From CADCVW01 sp964251385 (GTDB lineage Bacteria > Pseudomonadota > Alphaproteobacteria > Sphingomonadales > Sphingomonadaceae), in the NCBI GenBank assembly GCA_964251385.1, contig CAXUJK010000002.1, positions 124,001-188,000 on the forward strand: a DNA stretch of 64,000 nucleotides, written 5' to 3'. Positions 1-7,214 of this stretch are shown here, piece by piece (position 1 is the stretch's first letter; each line of letters opens with the position of its first letter). A program made the position numbers and the translations under genes. The notes beneath the pieces were generated by a model. The model did no database searches, had not been told where the DNA came from, and worked only from the letters and a program-made list of their open reading frames with translations.

Positions 1-254
1 GGTATGCCGAACCGACGCGACGCCTCGGCAACGTGGACGGCGTACGGGTGAGTGTTGACCGGGGCAGCCGGTGGCGAGGCCGAAGGCGAGCCAACCGGCG
101 TGGCTTCAACCTGCGCGACGGCGGGCAAAGCCATGCCGAGTAGCAGTGCAGCCGCGACCGCAAACGGGACAAAAGCGTGTCGGCGCGAGCAGGCGCGAGG
201 CGGAGCGAGCACGCCCGAGCCGCCGCCGTAGGTGTTAAAGGCTGGTGATTTCAC
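1..254 (-). CDS. Lytic transglycosylase, N-terminal part (cut by window edge)
   Basis: Only the first ~84 codons lie in the window. The chosen GTG start (254-252) overlaps the stop of traF as GTGA, implying translational coupling. The product shows a hydrophobic export signal around residues 30-50 (ending LPAVAQ), a Pro/Ala/Ser-rich linker, then HVAEASRRFGI. That stretch matches the start of the SLT domain in the complete paralogue at 49671-50504 (SEASHRFGV). The protein is expected to open peptidoglycan locally for the conjugation channel. The catalytic Glu region is outside the window, so the family call rests on position and on similarity to the paralogue. Confidence 0.75.
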   Translation of the reverse strand, partial: MKSPAFNTYGGGSGVLAPPRACSRRHAFVPFAVAAALLLGMALPAVAQVEATPVGSPSASPPAAPVNTHPYAVHVAEASRRFGI

Positions 255-790
255 CGCTTGTCCTCAACAAACAGCGGCGTCGCACGGCCTAGCACGGTGG
301 AACGCGGAAGTGGCCCGAAGTAGCGCCCGTCAAGCGAGCCGGGATGGTCGGCGTTGAGCAGGAAGAGCTGACCTTCGCCGATGATAATGCAGCCGCTCCA
401 GCGTGGAAGAAAACGGCCGCGGCGATCACGATCCTGAGCGATGGCGCGCGATCGCCCGGCGACGGTGACGACGTTGCCAAGGCGGCACACACGCGTGCCC
501 GGCAGCGCCTCTACGCGCTTGAGCAACGGCACGCCTCGGCCGAGATAGCCGCCCTCCACGAGCCAGCCCGCAAGCGGTTCTGGCGGCATTACGGCGGCAA
601 GCACGCCGGGTCGGAGCGGCGCGTCGGGCCGTACGGCGTAAAGCCCGGTCGGCACACTGGCGGACACGTTCCAGACGAGCCGGGTCGGTAGGTCGGCAAC
701 GGCCGAAAGGCCGAGCAGTGCCAGTCCGGCGAGCGCCAGCGCGGCGCCGCGAAGCGGCAGCGGGCGCGCGAAGTCGAGGGCGATAATCAT
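251..790 (-). CDS. traF: TraF-type signal peptidase (S26 family)
   Basis: The 179-residue product has one N-terminal membrane segment (~residues 12-30) and the S26 pattern: catalytic-Ser region SASVPTGLY and catalytic-Lys region LLKRVEALPG, ending with DGRYFGPLP. TraF homologues of conjugative elements mature the TrbC pilin. An in-frame extension upstream exists, but the Met at 790 gives an ATGA overlap with the DUF2840 gene and a normal N-terminus, so it is preferred. The gene sits between DUF2840 and the lytic transglycosylase, the same order as in the right element (50501-51022). Confidence 0.9.
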   Translation of the reverse strand: MIIALDFARPLPLRGAALALAGLALLGLSAVADLPTRLVWNVSASVPTGLYAVRPDAPLRPGVLAAVMPPEPLAGWLVEGGYLGRGVPLLKRVEALPGTRVCRLGNVVTVAGRSRAIAQDRDRRGRFLPRWSGCIIIGEGQLFLLNADHPGSLDGRYFGPLPRSTVLGRATPLFVEDKR

Positions 791-1257
791 GTCATAAGTC
801 CTTTGCGGAGCAGCCAGGCGCAATGACGCGCGGCGGCGTAAGGGCGAGGCGCGAGCCCGCCCGCGAGGCAGTGACCGACGTGCCGCCAATGCTCGGGCGC
901 GACGTCGGCCGGATCGACGCCGACCGCCTCGACAGCGTCGATCGCCTCCAACGCGCGGGCGACCTTGGGCCAGCCGGCGACGCGCAGCAGGGTCTCGCCT
1001 CCGGGCGTCACGAACGGCACGGTCGTGAAGGGCTCACCGGCGTGAACGGCGCGCAGGATGTCGAGCCGACTCTCGACCGTGCCGTGCTCGCCGCGACGCC
1101 ACCGCACAAAGGCGAACACCGCGTCTGGCGCAAAGGACAGTACGCGCGATTGGCGGTCCACAATTCGCTCGGCCGCGTGGCGGCCGAAGCGGATCCAGCG
1201 CTGCACTTGCTCTTCCACGTGCACGAGTTCGACGTGTGTGAAGTTGTCGGGCGGCAC
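787..1257 (-). CDS. DUF2840 domain protein
   Basis: The 156-residue soluble protein is recognisable as DUF2840, a family found almost only between the excisionase-like gene and traF in alphaproteobacterial ICEs. Visible core pieces are RWIRFGRHAAERI, FAFVRWRRGEHGT and PEHWRHV. These align with RWIRFGRVAAERL, FAFVRWASGDYGT and PDHWRHV in the right-element copy. The start is GTG. The 3' end overlaps traF by ATGA and the 5' end lies 9 bp after the HTH gene, so the four genes form one operon. The biochemical role is unknown; its position suggests a role in excision or transfer. Confidence 0.85.
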   Translation of the reverse strand: MPPDNFTHVELVHVEEQVQRWIRFGRHAAERIVDRQSRVLSFAPDAVFAFVRWRRGEHGTVESRLDILRAVHAGEPFTTVPFVTPGGETLLRVAGWPKVARALEAIDAVEAVGVDPADVAPEHWRHVGHCLAGGLAPRPYAAARHCAWLLRKGLMT

Positions 1258-1266
1258 GGCCGCGGC

Positions 1267-1548
1267 TCAGCGCGTGAACCGGCCGGCGTAAGCCGGCGAC
1301 ACGGCCGCATGCCGCTTGGCGGGCAGCACGACGTCGCCCGTGTCGTCGCTGGTCGACATCTTGTCGCCGCGGCTGACCCAGGCTTGAAGGTCCTCCAGCC
1401 GGTAGACGACGCGCCCGCCGATCTTCGAGTATTTGGGGCCGGTGCCGTAGGTCCGGTGCTTCTCGAGAGTGCGGCCGGATAGGCCGAGAAATCGCGCCGC
1501 CTCGGGCGTGCGCAGGTAGCGTGGTGGCAGATTGGGTTGATTGGACAT
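1267..1548 (-). CDS. rdfS: RdfS-like excisionase / HTH DNA-binding protein
   Basis: The 93-residue protein has a MerR/AlpA-type winged helix: PPRYLRTPEAARFLGLSGRT, then a recognition region around TYGTGPKYSKIGG and RVVYRLEDLQAW. This is the fold of recombination directionality factors. Start 1548 has GGAGG about 10 nt upstream; a longer in-frame ATG at 1614 lacks conservation. It is the first gene of the operon leading to DUF2840, traF and the transglycosylase, which is where rdfS sits in ICEMlSymR7A. It should bias the integrase towards excision. The rdfS assignment is by synteny and fold, not by experiment. Confidence 0.75.
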   Translation of the reverse strand: MSNQPNLPPRYLRTPEAARFLGLSGRTLEKHRTYGTGPKYSKIGGRVVYRLEDLQAWVSRGDKMSTSDDTGDVVLPAKRHAAVSPAYAGRFTR

Positions 1549-1721
1549 GGTGGGTAGCGCCTCCGGCTCTTCTCCGGCGCTCGCGGGATGCGCAGCGCCG
1601 TCGGGGCAGGTCATGGCGAAGCGGACTTGCGCCGTCCTATGGCGAAGCCGAGGGCGCGCGAGATCGCCACCCCTGGCCTGGTCGTCGCTGGGTCGGCCGG
1701 GACGGGAAATCGCGCTGCGCG

Positions 1722-2436
1722 TCAGCGCAGGCGGCGGTTCGGGTAGAGCAGCAGGCGACGGTAGCCGCCGCGGCTTAGTTCGATGCCTAGCCGGGACAGA
1801 CGAATGGTGCGATCGCGCAGATCGTGGCTATTCCAGTCCGCGTCACCGCGAATTTGCAGCGGACCGAACAGCGCTTCTGCAAGCTGCCGGTAGCTGGCAT
1901 GTGCGCGCCGACCGTCGAGCGCGCGCAGCGCGAGCACGAGGCGCATCCGCCGCTGCACTGTCAACGCTTGCGGATTGCGTCCCGGCTTGCGGCCGGCGAG
2001 CGCGCGCCAAACGCGCAGTGCGGCGGCTACACGGGTTGGGAAGTGTTCGTCGAACGGCAGCAGTGCCGCATCGGCGACGCCATCCGGTGGCAGCTCGACG
2101 CGCAGCTCGGCTGCGGAAAGGAGCGCCCGCGCGTCAGCGCGACGCGACGGTCCAGCCAGGGTCGGTGGTGCCGCGACCACGCCGACGACGCTGGGAAGGG
2201 CCTGCGGCGTCCACGTTAGGAGCGCGTCGCGGGCGGCGAAATCGCACCCCCCAAGCTAGCGCGAACGCATCGCGCTCCGCCGCACTCAACTGCCCATCGA
2301 TGACCAGCCGCGTAAGGCGCTCACGGTCGCGTTCATAGTCGGGATTGCGTTTCAGGAACTCGCCCGCGAGCTCGACGGCATCGGCGAAGCGGAGCGACTC
2401 GTAGTCGGCGTAATCACGCCAATGGGGACGCGACAT
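1722..2436 (-). CDS. fseA: FseA-like activator (DUF6499 + DUF2285) split by +1 frameshift
   Basis: The first frame encodes the DUF6499 part (HWRDYADYESLRFADAVE, then EFLKRNPDYERD) down to WGVRF. Unshifted, it runs on in a low-complexity tail to a stop at 2134. The second frame, open from before the slip region to 1722, encodes the DUF2285 part (LTWTPQALPSVVG, RALDGRRAHASYRQLAEALF, DWNSHDLRDRTIRLSRLG). The frames join if one T is skipped in the TTT of CGA TTT CGC at 2244-2236. In ICEMlSymR7A the excision activator FseA is made exactly this way from msi172-msi171. The start at 2436 is chosen from the DUF6499 boundary; the RBS is weak. Expected role: activation of rdfS and the traF operon. Confidence 0.8.
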
Positions 2437-2565
2437 CACTGGATACTCGGCAACCGCACCGGCGGGACGCCGAGGCGCTGTCATTAGAATTGCCGACACC
2501 TAACTCGTTGAGAAGTGGTTGTTTTCGCAACGACCTTTGCTGGCGACGCAAAGGTGCACCGACGT

Positions 2566-2835
2566 CTAGTGCGGAGCGCCGCCTCGAAGTAGGTGGCGAT
2601 AGCCGCTCGTAGTCATCCATTGCGCCCTTGCGAGATGCGTTTCGTAGGTTCGCCTAGCGCACTCGGGATCCAAATCAGGATCGCAGCCAAGCACGATGCG
2701 AGCCACCTCACGCCAGTCAGCGCCGTCAGCTTCGGCATCGAGCAAGCGCAGATAGGTGACCGCGTGGGCTTCGTCGTACCCGGTGAGAGTCGCGGCGTTC
2801 GGTGCTTCCTCGGCCACAGCAACATTGCTTGTCAT
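2566..2835 (-). CDS. qseM: QseM-like DUF2285 antiactivator
   Basis: The 89-residue single-domain protein carries TYLRLLDAEADGADWREVAR, VLGCDPDLDPE, RARRTYETHLARAQWM (approximate core) and ends SGYRHLLRGG. This resembles the DUF2285 half of FseA without the DUF6499 part. In ICEMlSymR7A, QseM binds FseA and blocks activation of excision. The ATG at 2835 follows GGGGA at a good distance; a longer ORF to 2946 has no family support. It is divergent from the XRE gene at 3041 with a 205-bp shared control region. The right-element paralogue is at 52830-53105. Confidence 0.75.
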   Translation of the reverse strand: MTSNVAVAEEAPNAATLTGYDEAHAVTYLRLLDAEADGADWREVARIVLGCDPDLDPECARRTYETHLARAQWMTTSGYRHLLRGGAPH

Positions 2836-3040
2836 CGCATCGTTCCCCGCGGTGCAATGGTTCGAGCGACTGCCCCAACGGGTTCGCCGGCGCAACGACG
2901 GAGACGCGATCCGTGCGGCAATCGAGGTGAAAAGCGTGATCGCCAAGGACGCGGCTTCGCTCGTGCTCGGACGGTCTCATCACGCATCTGTAGAGGATAC
3001 TCCGTGGTGAAATACTCGACAAGCCGATGCTCTCTCGTGC
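2836..3040. promoter_or_regulatory. Divergent control region between qseM-like and XRE genes
   Basis: This 205-bp non-coding stretch separates divergent genes, the arrangement of qseM/qseC where the XRE protein switches between the two promoters. The segment ATACTC occurs twice (2996-3001 and 3012-3017), close to the XRE start. No Shine-Dalgarno sequence is visible before the XRE ATG, which could mean leaderless translation. I could not define a perfect operator by eye. Confidence 0.5.
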
Positions 3041-3277
3041 ATGTCGATACGAGAGGTGCTGGCGCGAAACCTGAGGCGCTATCGAGCTTTGCGAGGATTG
3101 AGCCAAGAGGAGTTGGCGCACCGCGCCGACGTCGACCGCACCTACATCAGTTCACTAGAGCGACTACAATATGGCGCCACGATCGATGTCGTCGAGCGGC
3201 TCGCAGGCGTCCTGGAAGTGCCCACGTTTGAATTGCTGAAGCCGGCGGCAGACGAAGCCCAATCCGAAGTCGTTTGA
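3041..3277 (+). CDS. XRE-family regulator (QseC-like)
   Basis: The 78-residue protein is a single HTH_3 domain: RNLRRYRALRGLSQEELAHR, then VDRTYISSLERLQYGAT, ending with VVERLAGVLEVPTFELL. It is divergently transcribed from the DUF2285 antiactivator gene. In ICEMlSymR7A the equivalent QseC controls qseM expression. It is convergent with DUF736, separated by a GC-rich hairpin. The right element has a 90-residue counterpart at 53279 with the same HTH layout. That it controls the neighbouring promoter is inferred. Confidence 0.8.
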   Translation: MSIREVLARNLRRYRALRGLSQEELAHRADVDRTYISSLERLQYGATIDVVERLAGVLEVPTFELLKPAADEAQSEVV

Positions 3278-3288
3278 CGCAGTGCGCC

Positions 3289-3310
3289 CCGCCCGGAGCG
3301 ACCCGGGCGG
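3289..3310. terminator. GC-rich hairpin between convergent genes
   Basis: CCGCCCGG (3289-3296) pairs with CCGGGCGG (3303-3310) across a 6-nt loop. It lies in the 45-bp gap between the stop codons of the XRE gene and DUF736. A similar but longer hairpin occupies the same gap in the right element (53558-53583). No T-tract follows, so efficiency is uncertain; conservation of position supports a bidirectional terminator. Confidence 0.6.
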
Positions 3311-3322
3311 AGCGTCGCGGGT

Positions 3323-3646
3323 TCAGTCGCCGCGTCGGCCGTTCGGGCGCGACCAGACGAGGCTGAAGGTATCCGCACTCTCGTCGTCGAAGAGGTTGGC
3401 GTAGATCGGGGCGGTGAAGCTGGGGTCGTCGAGCTTGACCGAGAGGTAGTCGCGGTTCTCGTTCGAGCGCTTGGTCCAGGCGGCGCCGATCTCCGCCTTG
3501 CCGACGAAGACCCGGTGGGTCGGGGCGTTGTCGTTGCCGTTCTTGTCCTGGGCCGTGATGCGGACGCCCTTGGCCTGAACCGAGAGGGTGACGATGTCGC
3601 CGGTGTAGTCGTTGCCGGACTTCTTGAAGGTGCCGATGGTCGCCAT
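3323..3646 (-). CDS. DUF736 family protein
   Basis: The 107-residue protein starts MATIGTFKKSGNDYTGDIVT and contains LDDPSFTAPIYANLFDDE near the C-terminus, the signature of DUF736. These small beta-rich proteins accompany alphaproteobacterial ICEs and plasmids, often in the early-expressed region; no biochemical role is established. A good RBS (GAGGAG) lies 6-11 nt upstream. A structured leader (3768-3812) precedes it. The right element carries a close paralogue at 53595-53918, where most differences sit in the central linker. Confidence 0.9.
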   Translation of the reverse strand: MATIGTFKKSGNDYTGDIVTLSVQAKGVRITAQDKNGNDNAPTHRVFVGKAEIGAAWTKRSNENRDYLSVKLDDPSFTAPIYANLFDDESADTFSLVWSRPNGRRGD

Positions 3647-3659
3647 TGGTAGTCTCCTC

Positions 3660-3875
3660 AGGTTGTCGAGCCCGCGCCCATCGCGGCCTCGATGGCGATC
3701 GCCCGGCCGGGGGCGACCGACGCCGCACCCGAAGGGACGCAGCGTAGCGGAGGACGGAGACAGGCGGCTTTCTTGCCTCGCGAGGAATGCGCTTCAGCGC
3801 AGGGGAAGAAAGTTGGCAGTCTCCGTTGCGGCTAGGCGGTCGAGGCGAAGCCGACCTCGGCCAGATCAAGCCAAT
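3660..3875 (-). ncRNA. Conserved structured leader upstream of DUF736
   Basis: About 200 bp of this non-coding stretch is clearly conserved with 53940-54150, although both are outside genes. The core (3768-3812, minus strand) folds as a three-way element. Outer arms CTTTCTT/AAGAAAG enclose hairpin TGCGC-TGAA-GCGCA and the palindrome CCTCGCGAGG. In the right element the first inner hairpin is TGACC-TGC-GGTCA, so base pairs changed in a compensatory way. A third member lies at 7346-7395. It may be a cis-acting RNA or a single-stranded-DNA promoter used during transfer. The family is directly visible; its function is inferred. Confidence 0.65.
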
Positions 3876-4161
3876 GAGGGGCCGTGCGGGACGCGGGGTG
3901 ACTGCGCCTCTGGGGAGACATGGCGACCGCCGATCAGCGCCGGCAAGAGACCGAGCTTACGTGTCGAACAGAGACAAGTCCCGCCGCGCGGAAAGGCCGG
4001 ACATACCGACCAGGACAGACGCGACAACCGTTCCGTTCACGTTCGATGTCGCCGTAGGAACACGCCCCATCAACGCTTGAACGAAAACTGCGACTCGGCA
4101 CGCCGCTGACCCACTCGCCCATCCGTCAGATGTGCAGACCTGCGACGAGGGCCAACGCTGA
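3876..4161. other. Non-coding stretch, nothing recognised
   Basis: Between the leader and the membrane-protein gene no ORF has convincing composition, start site or homologue in the right element. No repeat or hairpin stands out. Confidence 0.5.
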
Positions 4162-4626
4162 TCAGCCGTTTGGGCGCATCCGGACGTCCGCTTCGTAGTT
4201 GTGCTCCTGCGATGCACCGTCCGAGTCGTCGCTGGCGAGTGCGTTCATTCGATTCCAAGCGACGAGACCGATCACGAGTGCGCCGGTGATCGACAGCAGC
4301 TCGTGCCAAACTGGAGAGGGCGAGCTCATCGACGCCAAGCCATGCACTGCGTGGTAGCCCGCGAAGGCTGCAGGCGCAGCGAAGAGCACCGTGACGAAGG
4401 AACGGAGCGCGGGCGAGCGGACCGAGGCGATCAGGCGTTGGCCGACGAGGAGGGTGGCAGCGCCAGACAGCAACCCGACCACCACGGCCCCGAGCGCCCC
4501 CGCGCCGGTCTGGTGGGCAAACATGGCCGCGGACAGGCCGACAAAGGCCGGGACGACGTAGATGGCGAAGGTGAAGACGAGCCAGCACAGCGTGCCGACA
4601 ACGGCGATGAGCGAGACGATCAACAT
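4162..4626 (-). CDS. Small four-helix membrane protein of the ICE backbone
   Basis: The 154-residue protein has about four hydrophobic segments, starting MLIVSLIAVVGTLCWLVF. It includes the conserved stretch VGQRLIASVRSPALRSFV and FAAPAAFAGYHAVHG. The right-element paralogue (54454-54903) has VGQTLFATTRSPALRTIL and FAAPAAIAGYYSMNG at the same places, so the family is under selection. Start 4626 has GGAGGA 7 nt upstream. In both elements it follows DUF736 in the same direction. The function is unknown; it lies in the inner membrane and belongs to the mobile backbone rather than the cargo. Confidence 0.8.
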   Translation of the reverse strand: MLIVSLIAVVGTLCWLVFTFAIYVVPAFVGLSAAMFAHQTGAGALGAVVVGLLSGAATLLVGQRLIASVRSPALRSFVTVLFAAPAAFAGYHAVHGLASMSSPSPVWHELLSITGALVIGLVAWNRMNALASDDSDGASQEHNYEADVRMRPNG

Positions 4627-4759
4627 GGGCGTCCTCCGGGCAAACGGGTTTGGACGCGCCTCCACCACCTCCACGACGCATGTGAGGCATAGCACGAACA
4701 GGCGTCGGCCGGAACGATGATGCGTTCCGGCGCGAACCTGTCGTCGGGGGCGAAAGGCG

Positions 4760-4888
4760 TCATCCTTCGTACGGGTCGTAGAGGTGGACGATCCGGGCAG
4801 TGCCGCCGTCATGCGTTCGGCCGAACGGGCTAGAGACATGCTGCTTACCAATGAAGGGGATGTTCCCCCGGATGACGATCGCGCTCAT
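4760..4888 (-). CDS. Possible small ICE protein (42 aa)
   Basis: A short ORF starts MSAIVIRGNIPFIGKQH and ends IVHLYDPYEG. The right element has a 56-residue ORF at the same relative place (55042-55212) ending IVREYDPFAS. The shared ending and position are the only support. No good RBS is visible and the ATG at 4888 is a guess (TTG at 4951 would extend it). It is divergent from the gene at 4944. Confidence 0.3.
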   Translation of the reverse strand: MSAIVIRGNIPFIGKQHVSSPFGRTHDGGTARIVHLYDPYEG

Positions 4889-4943
4889 CGTTGGTAACTT
4901 CGACGATATCGGCGTATATGGCTCATCACGAAGGAGGCGGGTA

Positions 4944-5342
4944 ATGCGCAAGTTACAGGTCGGTCGGCTTGCGATAATTGCAGGTGGTCTGCTGGTAACA
5001 TCTCCACTCGCAGCCCAGTCGAAGAAGGGTCAAGGCCTACCCACCGTGTCCGCAACGGCCTGCAAGAAAGTGGCCGTCGGAACGGCCGCAGTTAGTACCG
5101 CGGTGGCTAGTGTAGGCTCCATTGCCAGCGCCGCGGGGGTTTCAGCTGTCGCCCATAGCAGCGGAGCGGCTATCCTTACGTCCGTAGGGGTCGGCGGCAC
5201 CGGTTATGTGGCGGGAACGCTCGGTGGGCTCGCTGCGAGCGCTCTTGCCGTTGTCAGCTCGCCTGCTGTCATTGCCGGTGCCGCTGTGGCTGCCGTTGGC
5301 GCGGGCGGTGGATACCTCTATTGTCGCAACAAGCAGAACTAG
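4944..5342 (+). CDS. Exported glycine/alanine-rich hydrophobic protein
   Basis: The 132-residue product begins MRKLQVGRLAIIAGGLLV and has a signal peptide ending SPLAAQ. A basic KKGQG segment follows, then long Ala/Gly/Val/Ser-rich hydrophobic stretches, ending GGGYLYCRNKQN with two cysteines in total. The RBS AAGGAGG is 5 nt from the ATG, so the start is secure. The small-residue repeats (GTAAVSTAVASVGSIASAAG) suggest a membrane-inserting or self-assembling peptide, perhaps bacteriocin-like. I do not recognise a family. It has no counterpart in the right element and is cargo. Confidence 0.7.
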   Translation: MRKLQVGRLAIIAGGLLVTSPLAAQSKKGQGLPTVSATACKKVAVGTAAVSTAVASVGSIASAAGVSAVAHSSGAAILTSVGVGGTGYVAGTLGGLAASALAVVSSPAVIAGAAVAAVGAGGGYLYCRNKQN

Positions 5343-5380
5343 CGTCAGCCTGGATGTAGCGGCGCCGCTCACTTGAGGCG

Positions 5381-6097
5381 GTGGCCCGATTCAATGTGAC
5401 CCGCGATCCTGTTGGAGAGTATCTCGTGGTTCTATCGACTATGTTCTCGCTCGGAATGGCATTAGTGCAGTCGACGGTTGTTGTCCGGGTGGAAGACAGT
5501 TGGGACAGAGCGAAACGCGAGACTAGGGAACTTATAAAAGAAATCGACGAAGCGAACGCTCGCGCACGTTCGACGCCTACGAGGCGGCAGACGCAAATCA
5601 AACCGGTCCCGCGAAAACCGTTCATCGCGCGGGTCCCTGCCAGCCAGTCGGGTGGATGGGTGGTAAGTGAACGTGGTGCTGAACATACATGCCGAATGCG
5701 TGCTGTTTTCGCTGGGGGCACTTCTCTTGCCTTTGCACTCGATCCTAGCGACGGAGGATTCTTTATTAATGTTGGCAACCGTAACTGGAAGTCTTTAACA
5801 CAGAACAAGAAGTACAGCATCAGATACGAGTTTGCAGAAACTTATTTTGAAGACAAAGACGCTGAACTAAGTGATGACGATCCGACCGTACCCACTCTCG
5901 AATCTGGCTTTACGAAGGATTTCGGGTCGGAAGTTGTCGCTGCTCCCGAGATTACAATCAAATATGGTGACGTGGTACTCGGCGTCTTATCACTACGTGG
6001 TTCAGCTAAAGCGTTCCCAGAAATGATTCAGTGCGCCCGCCGCAAGTATGATAGCGCTGCCGTGGACCCATTTGACGAAAGTGGCGGCAAAAAGTAG
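5381..6097 (+). CDS. Hypothetical exported protein, low-GC cargo
   Basis: The 238-residue protein starts at GTG 5381; an in-frame stop lies at 5357. It has a hydrophobic segment at ~13-35, a charged helical stretch (RAKRETRELIKEIDEANAR), a Pro/Arg/Thr linker, then a beta-rich domain. It ends with VVLGVLSLRGSAKAFPEMI, which resembles the end of periplasmic proteins that measure enzyme or envelope targets. Codon use is visibly AT-richer than its neighbours (many AAA, GAT, TTT), pointing to separate acquisition. I recognise no family. It follows the small exported protein at 4944 by 38 bp and may share its transcript. Confidence 0.65.
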   Translation: MARFNVTRDPVGEYLVVLSTMFSLGMALVQSTVVVRVEDSWDRAKRETRELIKEIDEANARARSTPTRRQTQIKPVPRKPFIARVPASQSGGWVVSERGAEHTCRMRAVFAGGTSLAFALDPSDGGFFINVGNRNWKSLTQNKKYSIRYEFAETYFEDKDAELSDDDPTVPTLESGFTKDFGSEVVAAPEITIKYGDVVLGVLSLRGSAKAFPEMIQCARRKYDSAAVDPFDESGGKK

Positions 6098-6293
6098 CCA
6101 CTCTCCCGCCTCATTGGCCGTCGATGACCAGTCCGCAACCCGCAGTAATTGCGACCGGCTCGTTGGTGTCAGACCGACCGGTTTTGACACCTGCGAATTG
6201 TCCGCTCTCAATCCATGGCGTACATTCGCGTGGTGCGTCACAGCCGAAGGGTTGTGGCACGTTCGGCTGGCGCCCTCAGGCGGAAAGCGGCGC
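6098..6293. other. Non-coding gap with sphingomonad-type repeat remnant
   Basis: No gene is seen. The segment around 6195-6235 (CTCTCAATCCATGGCG and ACATTCG) resembles stretches near 22105, 24085 and 25370, which share CTCCTCAA.TTC and CATTCGTTCAT words. This looks like a diverged dispersed intergenic repeat. Confidence 0.35.
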
Positions 6294-7214
6294 TCATGCG
6301 CCGCCCTTCCTGAAGTCGAACAGCGGGATGCCGAGCTTGCGGGCCTTGTCGGCCAGGTTGTCGTTGATGCCGTTCCCGGGGAACACGATGACCCCGATCG
6401 GTAGCACGTCCAGCATGGCGTCGTTGCGCTTGAAGGGAGCGGCCTTGGCGTGCTTGGCCCAATCGGGCTTGAAGGCGACCTGAGCGACCTTGCGGTTGTC
6501 GGCCCAGCAAGCGGCGATGCGCTCGGCTCCGGTCGGCGATCCGCCGTGCAGCAGGACCATGCCGGGGTGCTTGGCGTGCACCCGGTCGAGCGCGGCCCAG
6601 ATCGCGGTGGTGTCGTTGCACTCCCGGCCTCCCGTGAAGGCGATCTTGGCTCCGGCGGGGAGCATGACCTCGGTCTCTGCCCGGCGTCGGGCGGCGATGA
6701 AGTCCCGGCTGTCGATCACCGCGGAGGTGAGCGCCTTGCGGTTGACGAGCGAACCGTGCCGGGGTTGCCAGCCGGAGCCGGTGTGTGTGCGGTAGAGGTC
6801 GGCGGCGGTGTCGCGCATCAGTTCGTGCGCGTTGCGGCGTTCGATGAGCGACAGTCCTTGGGCGAGAAGCTGCTCTAGTTCGACGGAGGCCACCTCCGAG
6901 CCGTCCTGCTCACGCTGGCTGCGACGCTGCGCCTGCTCATTGTCGTCCAGCTCGCGTTCAACCCGTTCGGCGGCGCGATGGAACAGGTTGACCGTGCCCC
7001 AGAGCAAGTCGGCGAGGTCGGGTTCGAGCCGCGTGTCTTCCAGCATGGAGACCAGGGCGTCGAAAATGTCGGCGATGGCACTGGCGACGCGGTCGCCCTC
7101 GGGAAGCGGGCGGGGGTCGGGCTCGTCCTGGAAGGGACGGAAGCCGTAGAGTTGGAGTTCGGCGAGGATGGCGGCGGTCGGGGACTCGGCGTGCGGTTCT
7201 TCCTGTTCGGTCAT
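6294..7214 (-). CDS. DUF2493 / SLOG-family nucleotide-binding protein
   Basis: The 306-residue protein has an N-terminal helical half with Gln/Glu-rich coiled-coil potential (~85-125) and a C-terminal Rossmann-like DUF2493 domain. The latter shows KIAFTGGRECNDTTAIWAA, VLLHGGSPTGAERIAACWA and VIVFPGNGINDNLADKARK, the SLOG-type phosphate-binding loops. The ATG has GGAG 9 nt upstream. Such proteins are common next to ParB and Toprim genes on sphingomonad ICEs and plasmids, where they may bind or process a nucleotide. It is preceded by a member of the structured leader family (7346-7395). The ligand is unknown. Confidence 0.85.
   Translation of the reverse strand: MTEQEEPHAESPTAAILAELQLYGFRPFQDEPDPRPLPEGDRVASAIADIFDALVSMLEDTRLEPDLADLLWGTVNLFHRAAERVERELDDNEQAQRRSQREQDGSEVASVELEQLLAQGLSLIERRNAHELMRDTAADLYRTHTGSGWQPRHGSLVNRKALTSAVIDSRDFIAARRRAETEVMLPAGAKIAFTGGRECNDTTAIWAALDRVHAKHPGMVLLHGGSPTGAERIAACWADNRKVAQVAFKPDWAKHAKAAPFKRNDAMLDVLPIGVIVFPGNGINDNLADKARKLGIPLFDFRKGGA

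Noticed and set aside
1613..1649. Repeat ATGGCGAAGC at 1613 and 1640 in the rdfS upstream region as FseA operator
   Set aside because: No equivalent pair is visible upstream of the right-element rdfS gene, so chance cannot be excluded.
5357..5380. Possible upstream start of the 238-aa gene
   Set aside because: An in-frame TAG at 5357 limits the extension, and GTG 5381 is the first plausible start.
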